DNA from: Chitinophagaceae bacterium UBA2375
Lineage (GTDB): Bacteria > Bacteroidota > Bacteroidia > Chitinophagales > Chitinophagaceae
Assembly: GCA_002343985.1 (NCBI GenBank)
Contig: DDTB01000030.1
Location: forward strand, 1-41,930
DNA: 41,930 bases
Reading direction: 5' to 3'
In this document: piece after piece, positions 1 through 8,488 of the stretch
Layout of the letters: each line of letters starts with the position of its first letter
How positions within the stretch are numbered: the stretch's first letter is position 1
Position numbers and translations under genes: made by a program
Notes under the pieces: model-generated
Databases searched by the model: none
The model's input: only the letters and a program-made list of their open reading frames with translations
What the model was told of the DNA's origin: nothing

Positions 1-293
1 CAATCCCTGCTAATCTTTCGCCTCATATTTTTCCGGTTGGGCATTGCTGCAAATCCCGATTAAATCGGGACGTGTCTACCAATTCCACCACCCGGGTAAC
101 TTAGTTTCTCAATCCCTGCTAATCTTTCGCCTCTTATTTTTTCCGGTTGGGCATTGATGCGAATCCCGATTTAATCGGGACCTGTCTACCAATTCCACCA
201 CCCGGGTAACTTAGTTATTTCAATCCCTGCAAACCTTACGCCCCTTATTTTTTTCCGGTTGGGCATTGATGCGAATCCCGATGTAACCGGGAC
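1..293 (-). repeat. Three tandem tRNA-Leu-like degenerate repeats
   Basis: Three imperfect copies begin at about 1, 110 and 221, giving periods of about 109 and 111 bp; the third copy breaks off near 293. Read on the minus strand, copies 1 and 2 start like the 5' half of a tRNA-Leu: an ACCCGGG acceptor strand, a D-arm ending GGAATTGGTAGACA, and an anticodon arm with a TCCCG/CGGGA stem. Copy 3 keeps the anticodon arm and downstream part but has lost the 5' portion. The 7-nt loop is ATTTAAT in copy 1 (54-70), ATTAAAT in copy 2 (anticodon TAA, 164-180) and GTTACAT in copy 3. No T-arm of the GTTCGAATC type and no 3' acceptor strand follow at the right distance. I read these as tRNA-derived pseudo-copies rather than working tRNAs. 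The window edge cuts copy 1. Confidence 0.6.
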
Positions 294-311
294 TACAGCT
301 CAAAGAACATT

Positions 312-346
312 TTCAAAAAAAAATCCCGGCCGAAACCGGACGGGAT
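312..346 (-). terminator. Rho-independent terminator of tRNA-Gly
   Basis: On the minus strand, just past the tRNA-Gly 3' end, an ATCCCG..CCG/CGG..CGGGAT hairpin with a short loop is followed by a run of Ts (plus-strand A run 312-323). Confidence 0.75.
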
Positions 347-350
347 CTTG

Positions 351-423
<73 letters not shown>

Positions 424-456
424 TTGTTGATAAGAACTATTCCTTAAAAAGGATTG

Positions 457-464
457 CAAAAATA
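457..464 (-). promoter_or_regulatory. Bacteroidota -7 box for tRNA-Gly
   Basis: The minus strand reads TATTTTTG, an exact match to TAnnTTTG. TTTG motifs (plus-strand CAAA at 482-489) lie 17-21 nt upstream and could be the -33 element. Confidence 0.5.
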
Positions 465-491
465 AGGGAAGTTGATGAAAACAAACAAAAT

Positions 492-701
492 TTATTTGTA
501 TTTCGGACTGTACAATGTGCTTTCCGGCACATTCACTTTTGGCTTTCCTTTGTACCTGTGCGTGTATAAATTATAGCATCCGCCCAATACAAACGCCAGC
601 ACCAGGAACACCTGGCAATAAAAAAGAAAGCGGGATGATGACACCCAATTGTGCGCAAAATCCTGGTGTGAATTATCGATAACTTCTTTATGCATATCCA
701 T
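492..701 (-). CDS. Small single-pass membrane protein, unknown function
   Basis: I do not recognise this 69-aa protein. It has a polar N-terminus, one strongly hydrophobic segment (about residues 24-42, including FLFYCQVFLVLAFVLGG) and a basic, tyrosine-containing C-terminal tail, so a single membrane span is likely. It starts with ATG at 701. It sits between the glycosyltransferase gene and tRNA-Gly on the same strand. The overlapping plus-strand frame (348-569) runs through the tRNA gene and is not credible, which supports this frame. Its reality rests only on composition and placement. Confidence 0.55.
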   Translation of the reverse strand: MDMHKEVIDNSHQDFAHNWVSSSRFLFYCQVFLVLAFVLGGCYNLYTHRYKGKPKVNVPESTLYSPKYK

Positions 702-742
702 TCTGTTTTCAGGGCAAAAATAAGGCCTTCCAGATAAAAAAA

Positions 743-1804
743 CTATTTGTGCAATACAATTTGTGAAAATTCACGTCGCTTGCGGATGAAATAATCCCAT
801 ACAACCGATCCATTGTACCAACCTTTCAGTTTTCGCCCCGGGGATACAGGTTTGCTCCTGCTGAGTTTCCTTAATCCAAGGAGCGCATGAATATGCGCAC
901 GGGCAACAGCCGTAAAATACCCGGGGTCACCGCCCAATAAAGCTTTCCAGGCTGCCAGCGCGTCGAGCCCCATCCGGAACGGGATCAGCCAGAACATCGC
1001 AGGCCATGGCAGGTTCTTATACAGCATCCATAGGTTATTCCTGAAATTGAGAAATGTTTTGAGGCTGTTGCCCCTGGGCAAAGTACCCCCACCAACATGA
1101 TACACGACAGACCCTGGTTGTACATACACCAAACTACCGGTTAACTGTAAACGCCAACAGAGATCGATCTCTTCCTGGTGCGCAAAAAAATGTTCATCAA
1201 AACCACCAAGGGCATGAAACTTTTCCGCCCTGATAAACATAGCAGCACCGCTGGCCCAGAAACAGGGCCCCGGATCTTCATACTGGCCTTTATCTTCCTC
1301 ACTATGCTCAAAAACCCTCCCCCTCGAAAAAGGATATCCGTATCGATCGATCCATCCACCGCAGGCGCCGGCATACTCAAAGAGGTGCTGTTGATGATAC
1401 GAAAGGATTTTGGGCTGACAGGCCGCTATATCCGGATTGGTTTTCATCAATTCCAGCACCGGCTCAATCCACCCAGGGCTTACTTCCACATCACTGTTCA
1501 GCAGCACATAATAATCGGCCCTAACCTCTTTTAATGCCTCATTGTAACCTTTCGCAAACCCAAAGTTTTTGATCAGCCTGATCACCCTGATCCTTGGGTA
1601 TTTCGACAAAAAAGAAACGGAATCATCAGAAGAATCATTATCAGCCACCACAACATGCATGTTCGGGTAAGTGGACGCCATGACGGACGGCAAAAACTTT
1701 TCCAGGTAAGCCCTGCCATTATAATTTAATATGACCACAGCCACTGATGGCAATCCCTCTGGTGATGCGTAAGTCATTTGTCCGGGTTGATTCACTGCTA
1801 ACAT
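743..1804 (-). CDS. Family 2 glycosyltransferase (rhamnosyltransferase-like)
   Basis: This 353-aa protein is a GT-A fold family 2 glycosyltransferase. It probably moves a sugar from a nucleotide-sugar donor onto a cell-surface glycan or lipid carrier. Visible motifs are the N-terminal VVILNYNGRAYL segment, the nucleotide-binding VVADNDSSDDS stretch, the LLNSDVEV metal-binding region (DxD-like), and the acceptor-side GFDEHFFAHQEEIDLCWRL motif typical of rhamnosyltransferase-like members. The C-terminal 80 residues contain hydrophobic stretches that may lie at the inner membrane. Substrates cannot be told from the sequence. ATG at 1804 is used; an in-frame Met nine residues on is a possible alternative. 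A -7 box lies just upstream. The gene is divergent from the histidine kinase, with 70 bp between them. Confidence 0.9.
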   Translation of the reverse strand: MLAVNQPGQMTYASPEGLPSVAVVILNYNGRAYLEKFLPSVMASTYPNMHVVVADNDSSDDSVSFLSKYPRIRVIRLIKNFGFAKGYNEALKEVRADYYVLLNSDVEVSPGWIEPVLELMKTNPDIAACQPKILSYHQQHLFEYAGACGGWIDRYGYPFSRGRVFEHSEEDKGQYEDPGPCFWASGAAMFIRAEKFHALGGFDEHFFAHQEEIDLCWRLQLTGSLVYVQPGSVVYHVGGGTLPRGNSLKTFLNFRNNLWMLYKNLPWPAMFWLIPFRMGLDALAAWKALLGGDPGYFTAVARAHIHALLGLRKLSRSKPVSPGRKLKGWYNGSVVWDYFIRKRREFSQIVLHK

Positions 1805-1820
1805 AGGCTGAGCTTCGGCA

Positions 1821-1828
1821 CAAACTTA
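1821..1828 (-). promoter_or_regulatory. -7 box for the glycosyltransferase gene
   Basis: The minus strand reads TAAGTTTG, an exact TAnnTTTG match, ending 16 nt upstream of the ATG at 1804. Confidence 0.5.
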
Positions 1829-1874
1829 AGTTAATTGAAGGGAACCCTTACCGTGTAATTCCCTATTTTTACCC

Positions 1875-3026
1875 ATGTTTTCACAGTTCCTGAACTGGAG
1901 AAGTTTACTGGCCCTTGTTGCGATTGCCATCGTAACCGGTACGATCTTTTACTCAAATTTTCTCGCGCGAAAAATCGCGACCGAAGAAAAAACCAATATC
2001 GAACAGTGGTTGCATGCCGTCACGGAAATCAATAACAACAGCACCAGTTCCACAAACCTTGCCAGTAAAATCCTGAGTGAGAACAGCCGCGACATACCGA
2101 TGATCACGGTCACGGAAAACGACAGCATCCTTGATCATTACAATTTAGACAGCGTTCAAATCAAAAAAGACCGCCATTATCTTGAGCGCAAACTGAAGGA
2201 ATTTAAAAAAACATACCCGCCGATTGTTTGGAAAAACCCATACGACAGTACCCAGAACAACCTGGTGTATTATGGCGAATCTGTGTTGCTGAAACAAATC
2301 CGGTACTTTCCGATCATACAACTTTTCATTGTTGCCCTTTTTATCATTATCACGTTAATCACCATCAGCACCCGGAACAAAAGCACGCAAAATCAGGTCT
2401 GGGCGGGAATGGCCAAAGAAACCGCGCACCAGTTGGGCACGCCGCTCAGCTCCCTGCAGGGCTGGGTGGAAATGCTGAAAGAATCACCCGGCAATGAACG
2501 CATCGCGGCCGAAATGAGTAAGGATGTGGAAAGGTTGATTTTAGTCAGCGACCGTTTTGGAAAAATCGGCAGCACACCGCAACTCGAAGAATCAAATATC
2601 CTCAGGCAGGTGGAGCAAATGATTACTTATATGAAACGGCGCTCTACGGATAAGGTGAGTTTCACACTCACGCATAGCGGAGATGATGATGTTATTGCCA
2701 TGATCAATCCACCCTTATTTGACTGGGTGGTGGAAAACCTGCTAAAAAATGCACTGGATGCCATGGACGGGCAAGGGCATATTAAAGTACATGTTCAGAA
2801 TGAAAATGTACGGGTACTGATTGATGTCAGCGACACGGGCAAAGGGATCAGCAAAAAGCATATCGCGAGCGTATTCAAACCCGGTTTCACCACCAAAAAA
2901 AGGGGTTGGGGACTCGGCCTTTCCTTAAGTAAACGCATTATTGAACAATACCATAAAGGGGAGATTTTTGTAAAATCCAGCGAGCCGGGAAAAGGCACTA
3001 CTTTCCGGATAATACTGAGAAAATAG
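1875..3026 (+). CDS. Membrane sensor histidine kinase
   Basis: A 383-aa inner-membrane histidine kinase. Two transmembrane helices (about 9-31 and 146-166) enclose a periplasmic sensor domain of roughly 115 residues that I cannot assign. The cytoplasmic part has an H-box, AKETAHQLGTPLSSLQ, with phospho-accepting His185. The HATPase domain follows, with N-box NLLKNALDAM (Asn288, Asn292), G1 DTGKGI, F-box FKPGFTTKKRG and G2 GLGLSLSKRI. No HAMP domain and no receiver are present, and no response regulator gene is next to it, so this is an orphan kinase whose partner lies elsewhere. ATG at 1875 is the only sensible start. The signal sensed is unknown. Confidence 0.9.
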   Translation: MFSQFLNWRSLLALVAIAIVTGTIFYSNFLARKIATEEKTNIEQWLHAVTEINNNSTSSTNLASKILSENSRDIPMITVTENDSILDHYNLDSVQIKKDRHYLERKLKEFKKTYPPIVWKNPYDSTQNNLVYYGESVLLKQIRYFPIIQLFIVALFIIITLITISTRNKSTQNQVWAGMAKETAHQLGTPLSSLQGWVEMLKESPGNERIAAEMSKDVERLILVSDRFGKIGSTPQLEESNILRQVEQMITYMKRRSTDKVSFTLTHSGDDDVIAMINPPLFDWVVENLLKNALDAMDGQGHIKVHVQNENVRVLIDVSDTGKGISKKHIASVFKPGFTTKKRGWGLGLSLSKRIIEQYHKGEIFVKSSEPGKGTTFRIILRK

Positions 3027-3060
3027 CCGGCGTTGTTCCTGAAAATTCATCTTTTTATAC

Positions 3061-3068
3061 TACTTTTG
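3061..3068 (+). promoter_or_regulatory. -7 box for tRNA-Leu
   Basis: TACTTTTG matches TAnnTTTG exactly and ends 10 nt before the tRNA 5' end. Confidence 0.6.
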
Positions 3069-3078
3069 CACTCCACAT

Positions 3079-3162
3079 GCGGCGATGGCGAAATTGGTAG
3101 ACGCACTACTTTGAGGTGGTAGCGCCCGAAAGGGTGTGGGAGTTCGAATCTCCTTTGCCGCA
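3079..3162 (+). tRNA. tRNA-Leu (anticodon GAG)
   Basis: An 84-nt class II tRNA. Acceptor GCGGCGA pairs with TTGCCGC, the D-arm has AAATTGGTAGAC, and anticodon stem CTACT/GGTAG holds the loop TTGAGGT with anticodon GAG. A long variable arm (GCGCCCGAAAGGGTGT) is followed by a T-arm with GAGTTCGAATCTC. The discriminator is A and CCA is not encoded. Confidence 0.95.
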
Positions 3163-3163
3163 C

Positions 3164-3194
3164 AAGCCCCTTCGAAATGAAGGGGCTTTTTTTT
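3164..3194 (+). terminator. Rho-independent terminator of tRNA-Leu
   Basis: The hairpin AAGCCCCTTC/GAAGGGGCTT is followed immediately by a run of Ts. Confidence 0.9.
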
Positions 3195-3225
3195 ATTTTT
3201 AATTTTGACGCAAACCAACCGATCC

Positions 3226-4503
3226 ATGGCGAATAATCATATTAAATGCCCGAACTGCCAGTTTGAATTTGACGTAGAGGATGTACTGACGGCAGATATA
3301 GAACAGAAACTAAAACTCGAGTACCAGGAAAAACTGAACCAGTCGCTGCAAAAAGTGGAGCAGGATAAGTTTGCGCTGGAGCAGGCCCAAAAGGATTTTG
3401 AGGAAAAAAGAAAAAGGGAGAATGAAATTTTCCAGCAGAAACTGCAGCAGGAAAAACAAAAAATGGAATCTGAATTGCAGACGCAGTTGCAGAAAAAAAT
3501 AGCCGCTGATTTTGAAAATAAATTAAGGCTGCTTGAACAGAACAATGCGGAAAATGAAGAGAAACTGAAGCAAGCCCGCGGCAAAGAACTGGAGTACCTG
3601 AAGAAAGAACAGGAACTGAAAAATAAGGAGCAGGAACTGGATATCATCCTGCAGAAAAAACTGGCTGAAGAGCGAAACACGCTCACGGAAAACATCCGCC
3701 GGCAGGAACAGGAAAGGACACAACTCAAAGAGGGCGAGTTGATATTAAAAATGAAGGAGCTGGAAAAACAACTCGAAGACCAGAAAAAACTGGCCGATGA
3801 AATGAAGCGCAAGGCCGAACAGGGCTCTATGCAATTACAAGGCGAAGTACAGGAACTGGCACTTGAAGAATTGTTGCGCAGCAGCTTTCCGTTCGACCTG
3901 GTTTCGGAAGTTGGCAAAGGGGTGCGTGGCGCAGATTGTATACTAACGGTAAGGAATAGACTGGGACAGGAATGCGGCAAAATTATTTTCGAGAGCAAGC
4001 GTACGGAGAGTTTTGGCGCCGACTGGATAGATAAGCTCAAAAAAGACATGCTTTCACAAAAGGCAGACATCGCCGTAATCGTCAGCAAAGCCATGCCAAA
4101 AGACATGCACCAGTTTGGTGAACGCGATGGCGTGTATATCTGCAGTTTTGCAGAAGTAAAAAGCCTGGCTACTGTTCTGCGCAATGCCATCCTGAAAATG
4201 AGCGAACTCCGCAAAAGCCAGGAAAACAAAGGCGATAAAATGGTTGCCCTGTACGATTACCTGACCGGACCCGAATTCATTGGCAATTGGAATGCCATCC
4301 GTGAAGGCTTCAGGCAACTCAGGTCGATGCTGCAAAAAGAACGTGAGGATTTCGAAAAGAATTTTAAGAAGAAGGAAAAACAAATTGAACTCATCATTCA
4401 AAACTCTCTGCATATTTCAGGATCCATTGAAGGCATTGCCGGGCAAGACAGCATCAATATGCAGATTGAAGACCAGGCATCAGAAACGCTGCCGGAATCA
4501 TAA
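3226..4503 (+). CDS. DUF2130 coiled-coil protein
   Basis: This 425-aa protein has three parts. The N-terminus carries a CPNCQFEF zinc-ribbon-like half (one CxxC only). Residues about 30-220 form a long, charged, Glu/Lys/Gln-rich coiled coil. The C-terminal globular domain matches the DUF2130 family (SFPFDLVSEVGKGVRGADC and IIFESKRTESFGADWIDKLKKDM), which resembles a restriction-endonuclease-like fold; that resemblance is from memory. The biological role is not established. I chose ATG at 3226 because the frame further upstream opens only with TTG at 3205, immediately after the terminator T-tract, and MANNHIKCPNC is the natural N-terminus. It stands alone between tRNA-Leu and the phosphatase-fold gene. 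Confidence 0.85.
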   Translation: MANNHIKCPNCQFEFDVEDVLTADIEQKLKLEYQEKLNQSLQKVEQDKFALEQAQKDFEEKRKRENEIFQQKLQQEKQKMESELQTQLQKKIAADFENKLRLLEQNNAENEEKLKQARGKELEYLKKEQELKNKEQELDIILQKKLAEERNTLTENIRRQEQERTQLKEGELILKMKELEKQLEDQKKLADEMKRKAEQGSMQLQGEVQELALEELLRSSFPFDLVSEVGKGVRGADCILTVRNRLGQECGKIIFESKRTESFGADWIDKLKKDMLSQKADIAVIVSKAMPKDMHQFGERDGVYICSFAEVKSLATVLRNAILKMSELRKSQENKGDKMVALYDYLTGPEFIGNWNAIREGFRQLRSMLQKEREDFEKNFKKKEKQIELIIQNSLHISGSIEGIAGQDSINMQIEDQASETLPES

Positions 4504-4520
4504 CCAAAAAATACCGGACA

Positions 4521-5399
4521 ATGATTAACCACCGGGTTCATAAAACAATACCGCGATGGAGCATGTTCATCATCGCCACAGCCTGTTTTTCAACAACTTT
4601 TTCGCAACAGGTGCATAAGGCAATGAGCTTCAATATCCGGTACGACAACCCCGGCGATAGTTTGAATGCGTGGCCTTTGCGCAAAGACCTTGTTGCATCG
4701 CAGGTGCGCTTTCACCGCGCGGGCATACTGGGTGTGCAGGAAGCCCTTCATCAGCAGGTACTCGACCTGTCATCCCGCCTACCCACCTATGCTTATATTG
4801 GTGCCGGGCGCGATGACGGAAAATGGAAAGGGGAATCATGCAGCATTTTTTATGACAGCAGTTTATACCGTAAACTGGATGCCGGCCATTTATGGCTGTC
4901 TGAAACCCCGGAATTGGCAGGCAGCAAAGGATGGGATGCATCATTACCCAGGATGCTGAGTTGGGTGGCATTACAAACCATCAATGGATCGCAAGTGTTT
5001 TTTGTTTTCAATACACATTTTGACCATATGGGCAAGAAGGCCCGCGCGGAAAGCGCCAGGATGATTTTGAAACAAGTCCAGCAGATTTCAGGATCCTCAC
5101 CAGCCATAATAATGGGTGATTTTAATGCCACGCCTTCCGATGAACCTGTACAAATCATAACCGACCAAAAAAATCCGCTTCACTTAACGGATAGCAGGCA
5201 ATTGTCTGCCGGCGGGCATTACGGCCCAAATGGCAGCTTCAATGGATTTGGCCCACGTGAACAAATGGAAGAACCCATTGATTTCATTTTTTTGAAAGGG
5301 AAATGGACGGTATTGCAACATGCAGCATTATCCCAAACCTGGCAGGGCCGGTTTGCATCAGATCATTTTGCCATTTATGCGGAATTAATGTTGCCTTGA
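4521..5399 (+). CDS. Secreted endonuclease/exonuclease/phosphatase family protein
   Basis: A 292-aa protein of the EEP (DNase I-like) superfamily. The catalytic motifs are all present in order: SFNIRYDN, GVQEAL (metal-binding Glu), NTHFDH, GDFNATP and the C-terminal SDHFAIYAEL with the catalytic Asp-His. An N-terminal hydrophobic segment (MFIIATACFSTTFSQQ) after a basic stretch looks like a signal peptide, so the enzyme is probably exported to the periplasm or outside. Family members hydrolyse phosphodiesters or phosphomonoesters, including sugar phosphates, nucleic acids and lipids; the substrate here is unknown. It starts 17 bp after the DUF2130 stop on the same strand, so the two may be co-transcribed. 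Confidence 0.88.
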   Translation: MINHRVHKTIPRWSMFIIATACFSTTFSQQVHKAMSFNIRYDNPGDSLNAWPLRKDLVASQVRFHRAGILGVQEALHQQVLDLSSRLPTYAYIGAGRDDGKWKGESCSIFYDSSLYRKLDAGHLWLSETPELAGSKGWDASLPRMLSWVALQTINGSQVFFVFNTHFDHMGKKARAESARMILKQVQQISGSSPAIIMGDFNATPSDEPVQIITDQKNPLHLTDSRQLSAGGHYGPNGSFNGFGPREQMEEPIDFIFLKGKWTVLQHAALSQTWQGRFASDHFAIYAELMLP

Positions 5400-5508
5400 C
5401 CATGATGCACTTCCGGGTTAACGACCGTAGGAAATGATTACTACATATATAGCCTTTAAGCCGGCCTGGATACCCATTCTTTTTTTATCAATGATACCCT
5501 ATCATACC

Positions 5509-5516
5509 TATCTTTG
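5509..5516 (+). promoter_or_regulatory. -7 box for the TonB receptor
   Basis: TATCTTTG is an exact TAnnTTTG match 25 nt before the ATG at 5542. A T-rich stretch lies at the expected -33 position. Confidence 0.6.
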
Positions 5517-5541
5517 CGCCCTTATTTGAAAAATTAAGCAT

Positions 5542-8394
5542 ATGAAGAAGTCGCTCCTTTTATTGAGCATGCTATTCCTGGGCCTCACGCTCATGGCCCA
5601 AAAACAATATACCATCACGGTAACCGATGCCACAAACGGTAAGCCGGTGGCCAACCCTTCCGCCCGCATCAAACCGGGCAAAAAAGGTGTGGCCGGAAAC
5701 GCCGAAGGCCTGATTCAAATCCAGGCAAATGCCGACGACCTGGTGGAAATCTCGTCGGTAGGATACCAGCCAACTACTATAAAACTGGGTTTCAGCGGTA
5801 ATGTAACCGTTACCCTGCAAAGCAGTTCGGTAAATATGGGTGACGTGGTAATGGTGGGAACCCGAGGCGCAGCAAGGGCGAAACTGGAGACGGCCGTACC
5901 CGTTGATGTGATCCACGTCAACAGCACCGGCATGCCAACCGCACGTATGGACATGACCTCAATCCTGAACATGGCAGCACCTTCATTTAATTACAACAGG
6001 CAGACCGGCGCAGACGGTGCAGACCATATTGACCTTGGTACATTGCGCGGACTTGGCCCCGACCAAACACTTGTATTGATTAACGGTAAACGCCGGCACC
6101 AAACAGCCTTTGTAGCTTTATTCGGTACCAGGGGACGTGGCAATTCCGGCGCTGACTTAAACGCCTTCCCGCAATCAGCAGTAGACCGCATTGAAATTCT
6201 CCGCGATGGCGCTTCGGCTCAGTATGGTTCAGATGCCATGGCTGGTGTGATGAATATTATGTTGCGCAGGGATGTAAACCGTTGGAGTATCACAACGGGA
6301 TGGGCAGGTTATTATGACGATAAATTTAACGCGTACCGCACCCGCAAAACCAACCAGTATGTTTACAGCCAGCCGATAGATGGAGGTACCGTTTCATTAA
6401 CAGCAAATAACGGTTTGCCGATCGGAAAGAACGGAGGCTTTATCAATTTCTCACTCGAATACCTCAAACAAGCAAAAACATTCCGCCAGGTAGCGGATAC
6501 CAATGTATCGACCAGTTACCAGGCACTTCCATTGAATGTCAGCCGCCGTGCTTTTGGCGACGCGTCGTTGGATAAATTTGGCGCGATGATCAACATGGAA
6601 ATACCATCACGAAATAAACGCACCATAGTGTATGCATTCGGCGGATACAACTACAAACAATCTGACGCTTACGCGTACTCGAGGAACCTGAGTGCAAGGC
6701 CCGACCGCTTCCCTATCGACGCGAATGGCGAAATGGTATTTGACCCTTCGATCATGAAAGTGGCGGTTGACGGAGAAATTTATTACAATCCTATCATTCA
6801 ATCAGTGATCCAGGATGTATCCATGTCTGCCGGCGTCAAAGGCACACTGAAGAGAAACTGGAATTGGGATATCAGCAATACTTTTGGAAGAAACGATTTC
6901 CATTACTATGGAAAACGCACATTCAACGCGTCATCCATCATCACCAACAATACCAAAAGGCAAACCAATTTTGATGACGGTGGTTTTAACTTTTTACAAA
7001 ACACACTCAACCTCGATATCAGTAAATCATTCCCCCATATTGCACAAGGCCTGAATATTGGTTTTGGCACGGAATTCAGGTATGAATATTATACTATCTA
7101 CAAAGGCGAAGAAGCTTCATACGCAGGCTATCCGAATAGTTTTGGCCAGGCTCCGGGTGCACAGGGTTTCCCGGGTTTCAGTCCGGCAGATGAAATCAAA
7201 AAATCCAGGTCAAACTTGGGCGCTTATATCGACGCTGAACTAAACATCACAAAATCATGGCTGGCCAATGCTGCCATCCGCTTTGAAAACTATTCTGACT
7301 TTGGTTCCCTGGCAACATATAAGTTTGCCACCCGATACCTGATCAATAAAGAGTTTAACCTCCGCGGTTCTGTGAGCACCGGTTTCAGGGCACCTTCCCT
7401 GCAACAGATTAATTTCAGCAATACGCTCACTTCATTCAGTGCGGGGCAACTGGTGCAATCACGCATTGCGCGCAATGGTGATGAAATCACACAGGCCGCA
7501 GGCATCCCTAAACTGAAAGAAGAAACTTCCACCAACGCGTCTGTAGGTTTTGCATACAAGCCCATTAAAGGTTTGACCATTACCGTTGACGGATATTGGG
7601 TGCAGGTAAAAGACAGGATTGTATTATCCGGATTATTTAATAAAGATGATAATACCCTGCCGCTTGCATTTACATCCAAACTGGAAGAAATCGGCGTTCA
7701 AACCGCTCAATTCTTCGCGAACTCAGTAAACACCACCAACAAAGGTGTGGATGTGGTGATTGATTACAGCACGCGCTGGAGGAACGAAAGGTTTAAATTT
7801 ATGATAGCTGCCAACTTCCAGCAAATGGAAGTTGATAAAGTAAACGTACCTGTTTCGCTCGACGACAGCTACAGGCACCGCAAGACATTCTTCAGCGACC
7901 GTGAAGAAGCATTCCTGCTCGCTTCAGCGCCAAGGAGCAAAGGCACCATGAATATTGAATACGGCATCAAGCGCTGGACATTCGGCGCACGCCTGAATTA
8001 CTTCGGTGAGCAACGTTCACTTGGCTTTGGCTGGACAGGCCTTGCCAGCGCCGCAGGCACAGGTGGCCCCGGCGATCCTGAAATCTCCGGAAGCTTTACC
8101 GGCATTGATCCATATGTAGATATAGACGGTTTCAGCGATGGCGTAAATGTACTGCCTGAGGTTTTCCGCTACGACCCTAAAGTAACCGTTGATTTCTATA
8201 CATCATTTAAGATGTCAAAAAGGACGAGCATCTTTATTGGTGCAGACAACGTATTTAATGTTCACCCGAATTTTGCTGCGGTTACCCTTGCCCGTTACCA
8301 GGCCTTCGATAATGAAGCCGGCGGTGCCTGGGAGCCCGTTCAGATGGGTTACAATGGCCGCAGGCTCTTCGCCAGGCTGGCCATACAGTTTTAA
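5542..8394 (+). CDS. TonB-dependent outer-membrane receptor with carboxypeptidase-like N-domain
   Basis: A 950-aa outer-membrane receptor. A signal peptide (MKKSLLLLSMLFLGLTLMAQ) is followed by a CarboxypepD_reg-like Ig-type domain (about 22-100, ending in the conserved SVGYQPTTI). Next is the TonB plug (about 115-245, including LRGLGPDQTLVLINGKRR and ILRDGASAQYGSDAMAGVMNI), then a 22-strand-type barrel ending in an aromatic residue (LFARLAIQF). It imports a large ligand using TonB energy, but no SusD partner adjoins it and no ligand can be assigned. A -7 box lies 25 nt upstream and a strong terminator follows the stop. Confidence 0.93.
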   Translation: MKKSLLLLSMLFLGLTLMAQKQYTITVTDATNGKPVANPSARIKPGKKGVAGNAEGLIQIQANADDLVEISSVGYQPTTIKLGFSGNVTVTLQSSSVNMGDVVMVGTRGAARAKLETAVPVDVIHVNSTGMPTARMDMTSILNMAAPSFNYNRQTGADGADHIDLGTLRGLGPDQTLVLINGKRRHQTAFVALFGTRGRGNSGADLNAFPQSAVDRIEILRDGASAQYGSDAMAGVMNIMLRRDVNRWSITTGWAGYYDDKFNAYRTRKTNQYVYSQPIDGGTVSLTANNGLPIGKNGGFINFSLEYLKQAKTFRQVADTNVSTSYQALPLNVSRRAFGDASLDKFGAMINMEIPSRNKRTIVYAFGGYNYKQSDAYAYSRNLSARPDRFPIDANGEMVFDPSIMKVAVDGEIYYNPIIQSVIQDVSMSAGVKGTLKRNWNWDISNTFGRNDFHYYGKRTFNASSIITNNTKRQTNFDDGGFNFLQNTLNLDISKSFPHIAQGLNIGFGTEFRYEYYTIYKGEEASYAGYPNSFGQAPGAQGFPGFSPADEIKKSRSNLGAYIDAELNITKSWLANAAIRFENYSDFGSLATYKFATRYLINKEFNLRGSVSTGFRAPSLQQINFSNTLTSFSAGQLVQSRIARNGDEITQAAGIPKLKEETSTNASVGFAYKPIKGLTITVDGYWVQVKDRIVLSGLFNKDDNTLPLAFTSKLEEIGVQTAQFFANSVNTTNKGVDVVIDYSTRWRNERFKFMIAANFQQMEVDKVNVPVSLDDSYRHRKTFFSDREEAFLLASAPRSKGTMNIEYGIKRWTFGARLNYFGEQRSLGFGWTGLASAAGTGGPGDPEISGSFTGIDPYVDIDGFSDGVNVLPEVFRYDPKVTVDFYTSFKMSKRTSIFIGADNVFNVHPNFAAVTLARYQAFDNEAGGAWEPVQMGYNGRRLFARLAIQF

Positions 8395-8417
8395 TGGAAC
8401 GCATGTTAAAACATACA

Positions 8418-8446
8418 AGCCGGCCTTATTACAGGCCGGCTTTTTT
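8418..8446 (+). terminator. Terminator after the TonB receptor
   Basis: The hairpin AGCCGGCCT/AGGCCGGCT with a 6-nt loop and a following T run ends about 40 nt before the next gene. Confidence 0.9.
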
Positions 8447-8488
8447 ATGCCATTCCAGTATCTTTATGCAGATCAAGTATTACAAAAT

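Noticed and set aside
1..293. CRISPR array
   Set aside because: Period of about 110 bp with conserved sequence throughout the unit; no short repeat with variable spacers and no cas genes.
3237..4229. Long minus-strand open frame (330 aa, Ser/Cys/Phe-rich)
   Set aside because: It is the antisense of the coiled-coil DUF2130 gene; the Ser/Phe/Cys bias mirrors Glu/Lys/Gln codons on the real strand.
5542..8394. SusC/SusD nutrient-uptake locus
   Set aside because: No SusD-like lipoprotein gene and no glycoside hydrolase adjoin the TonB receptor.
8189..8488. 100-residue N-terminal extension of the SAM hydrolase
   Set aside because: It overlaps the TonB receptor gene in another frame and crosses a strong terminator; the signal peptide begins at 8489.
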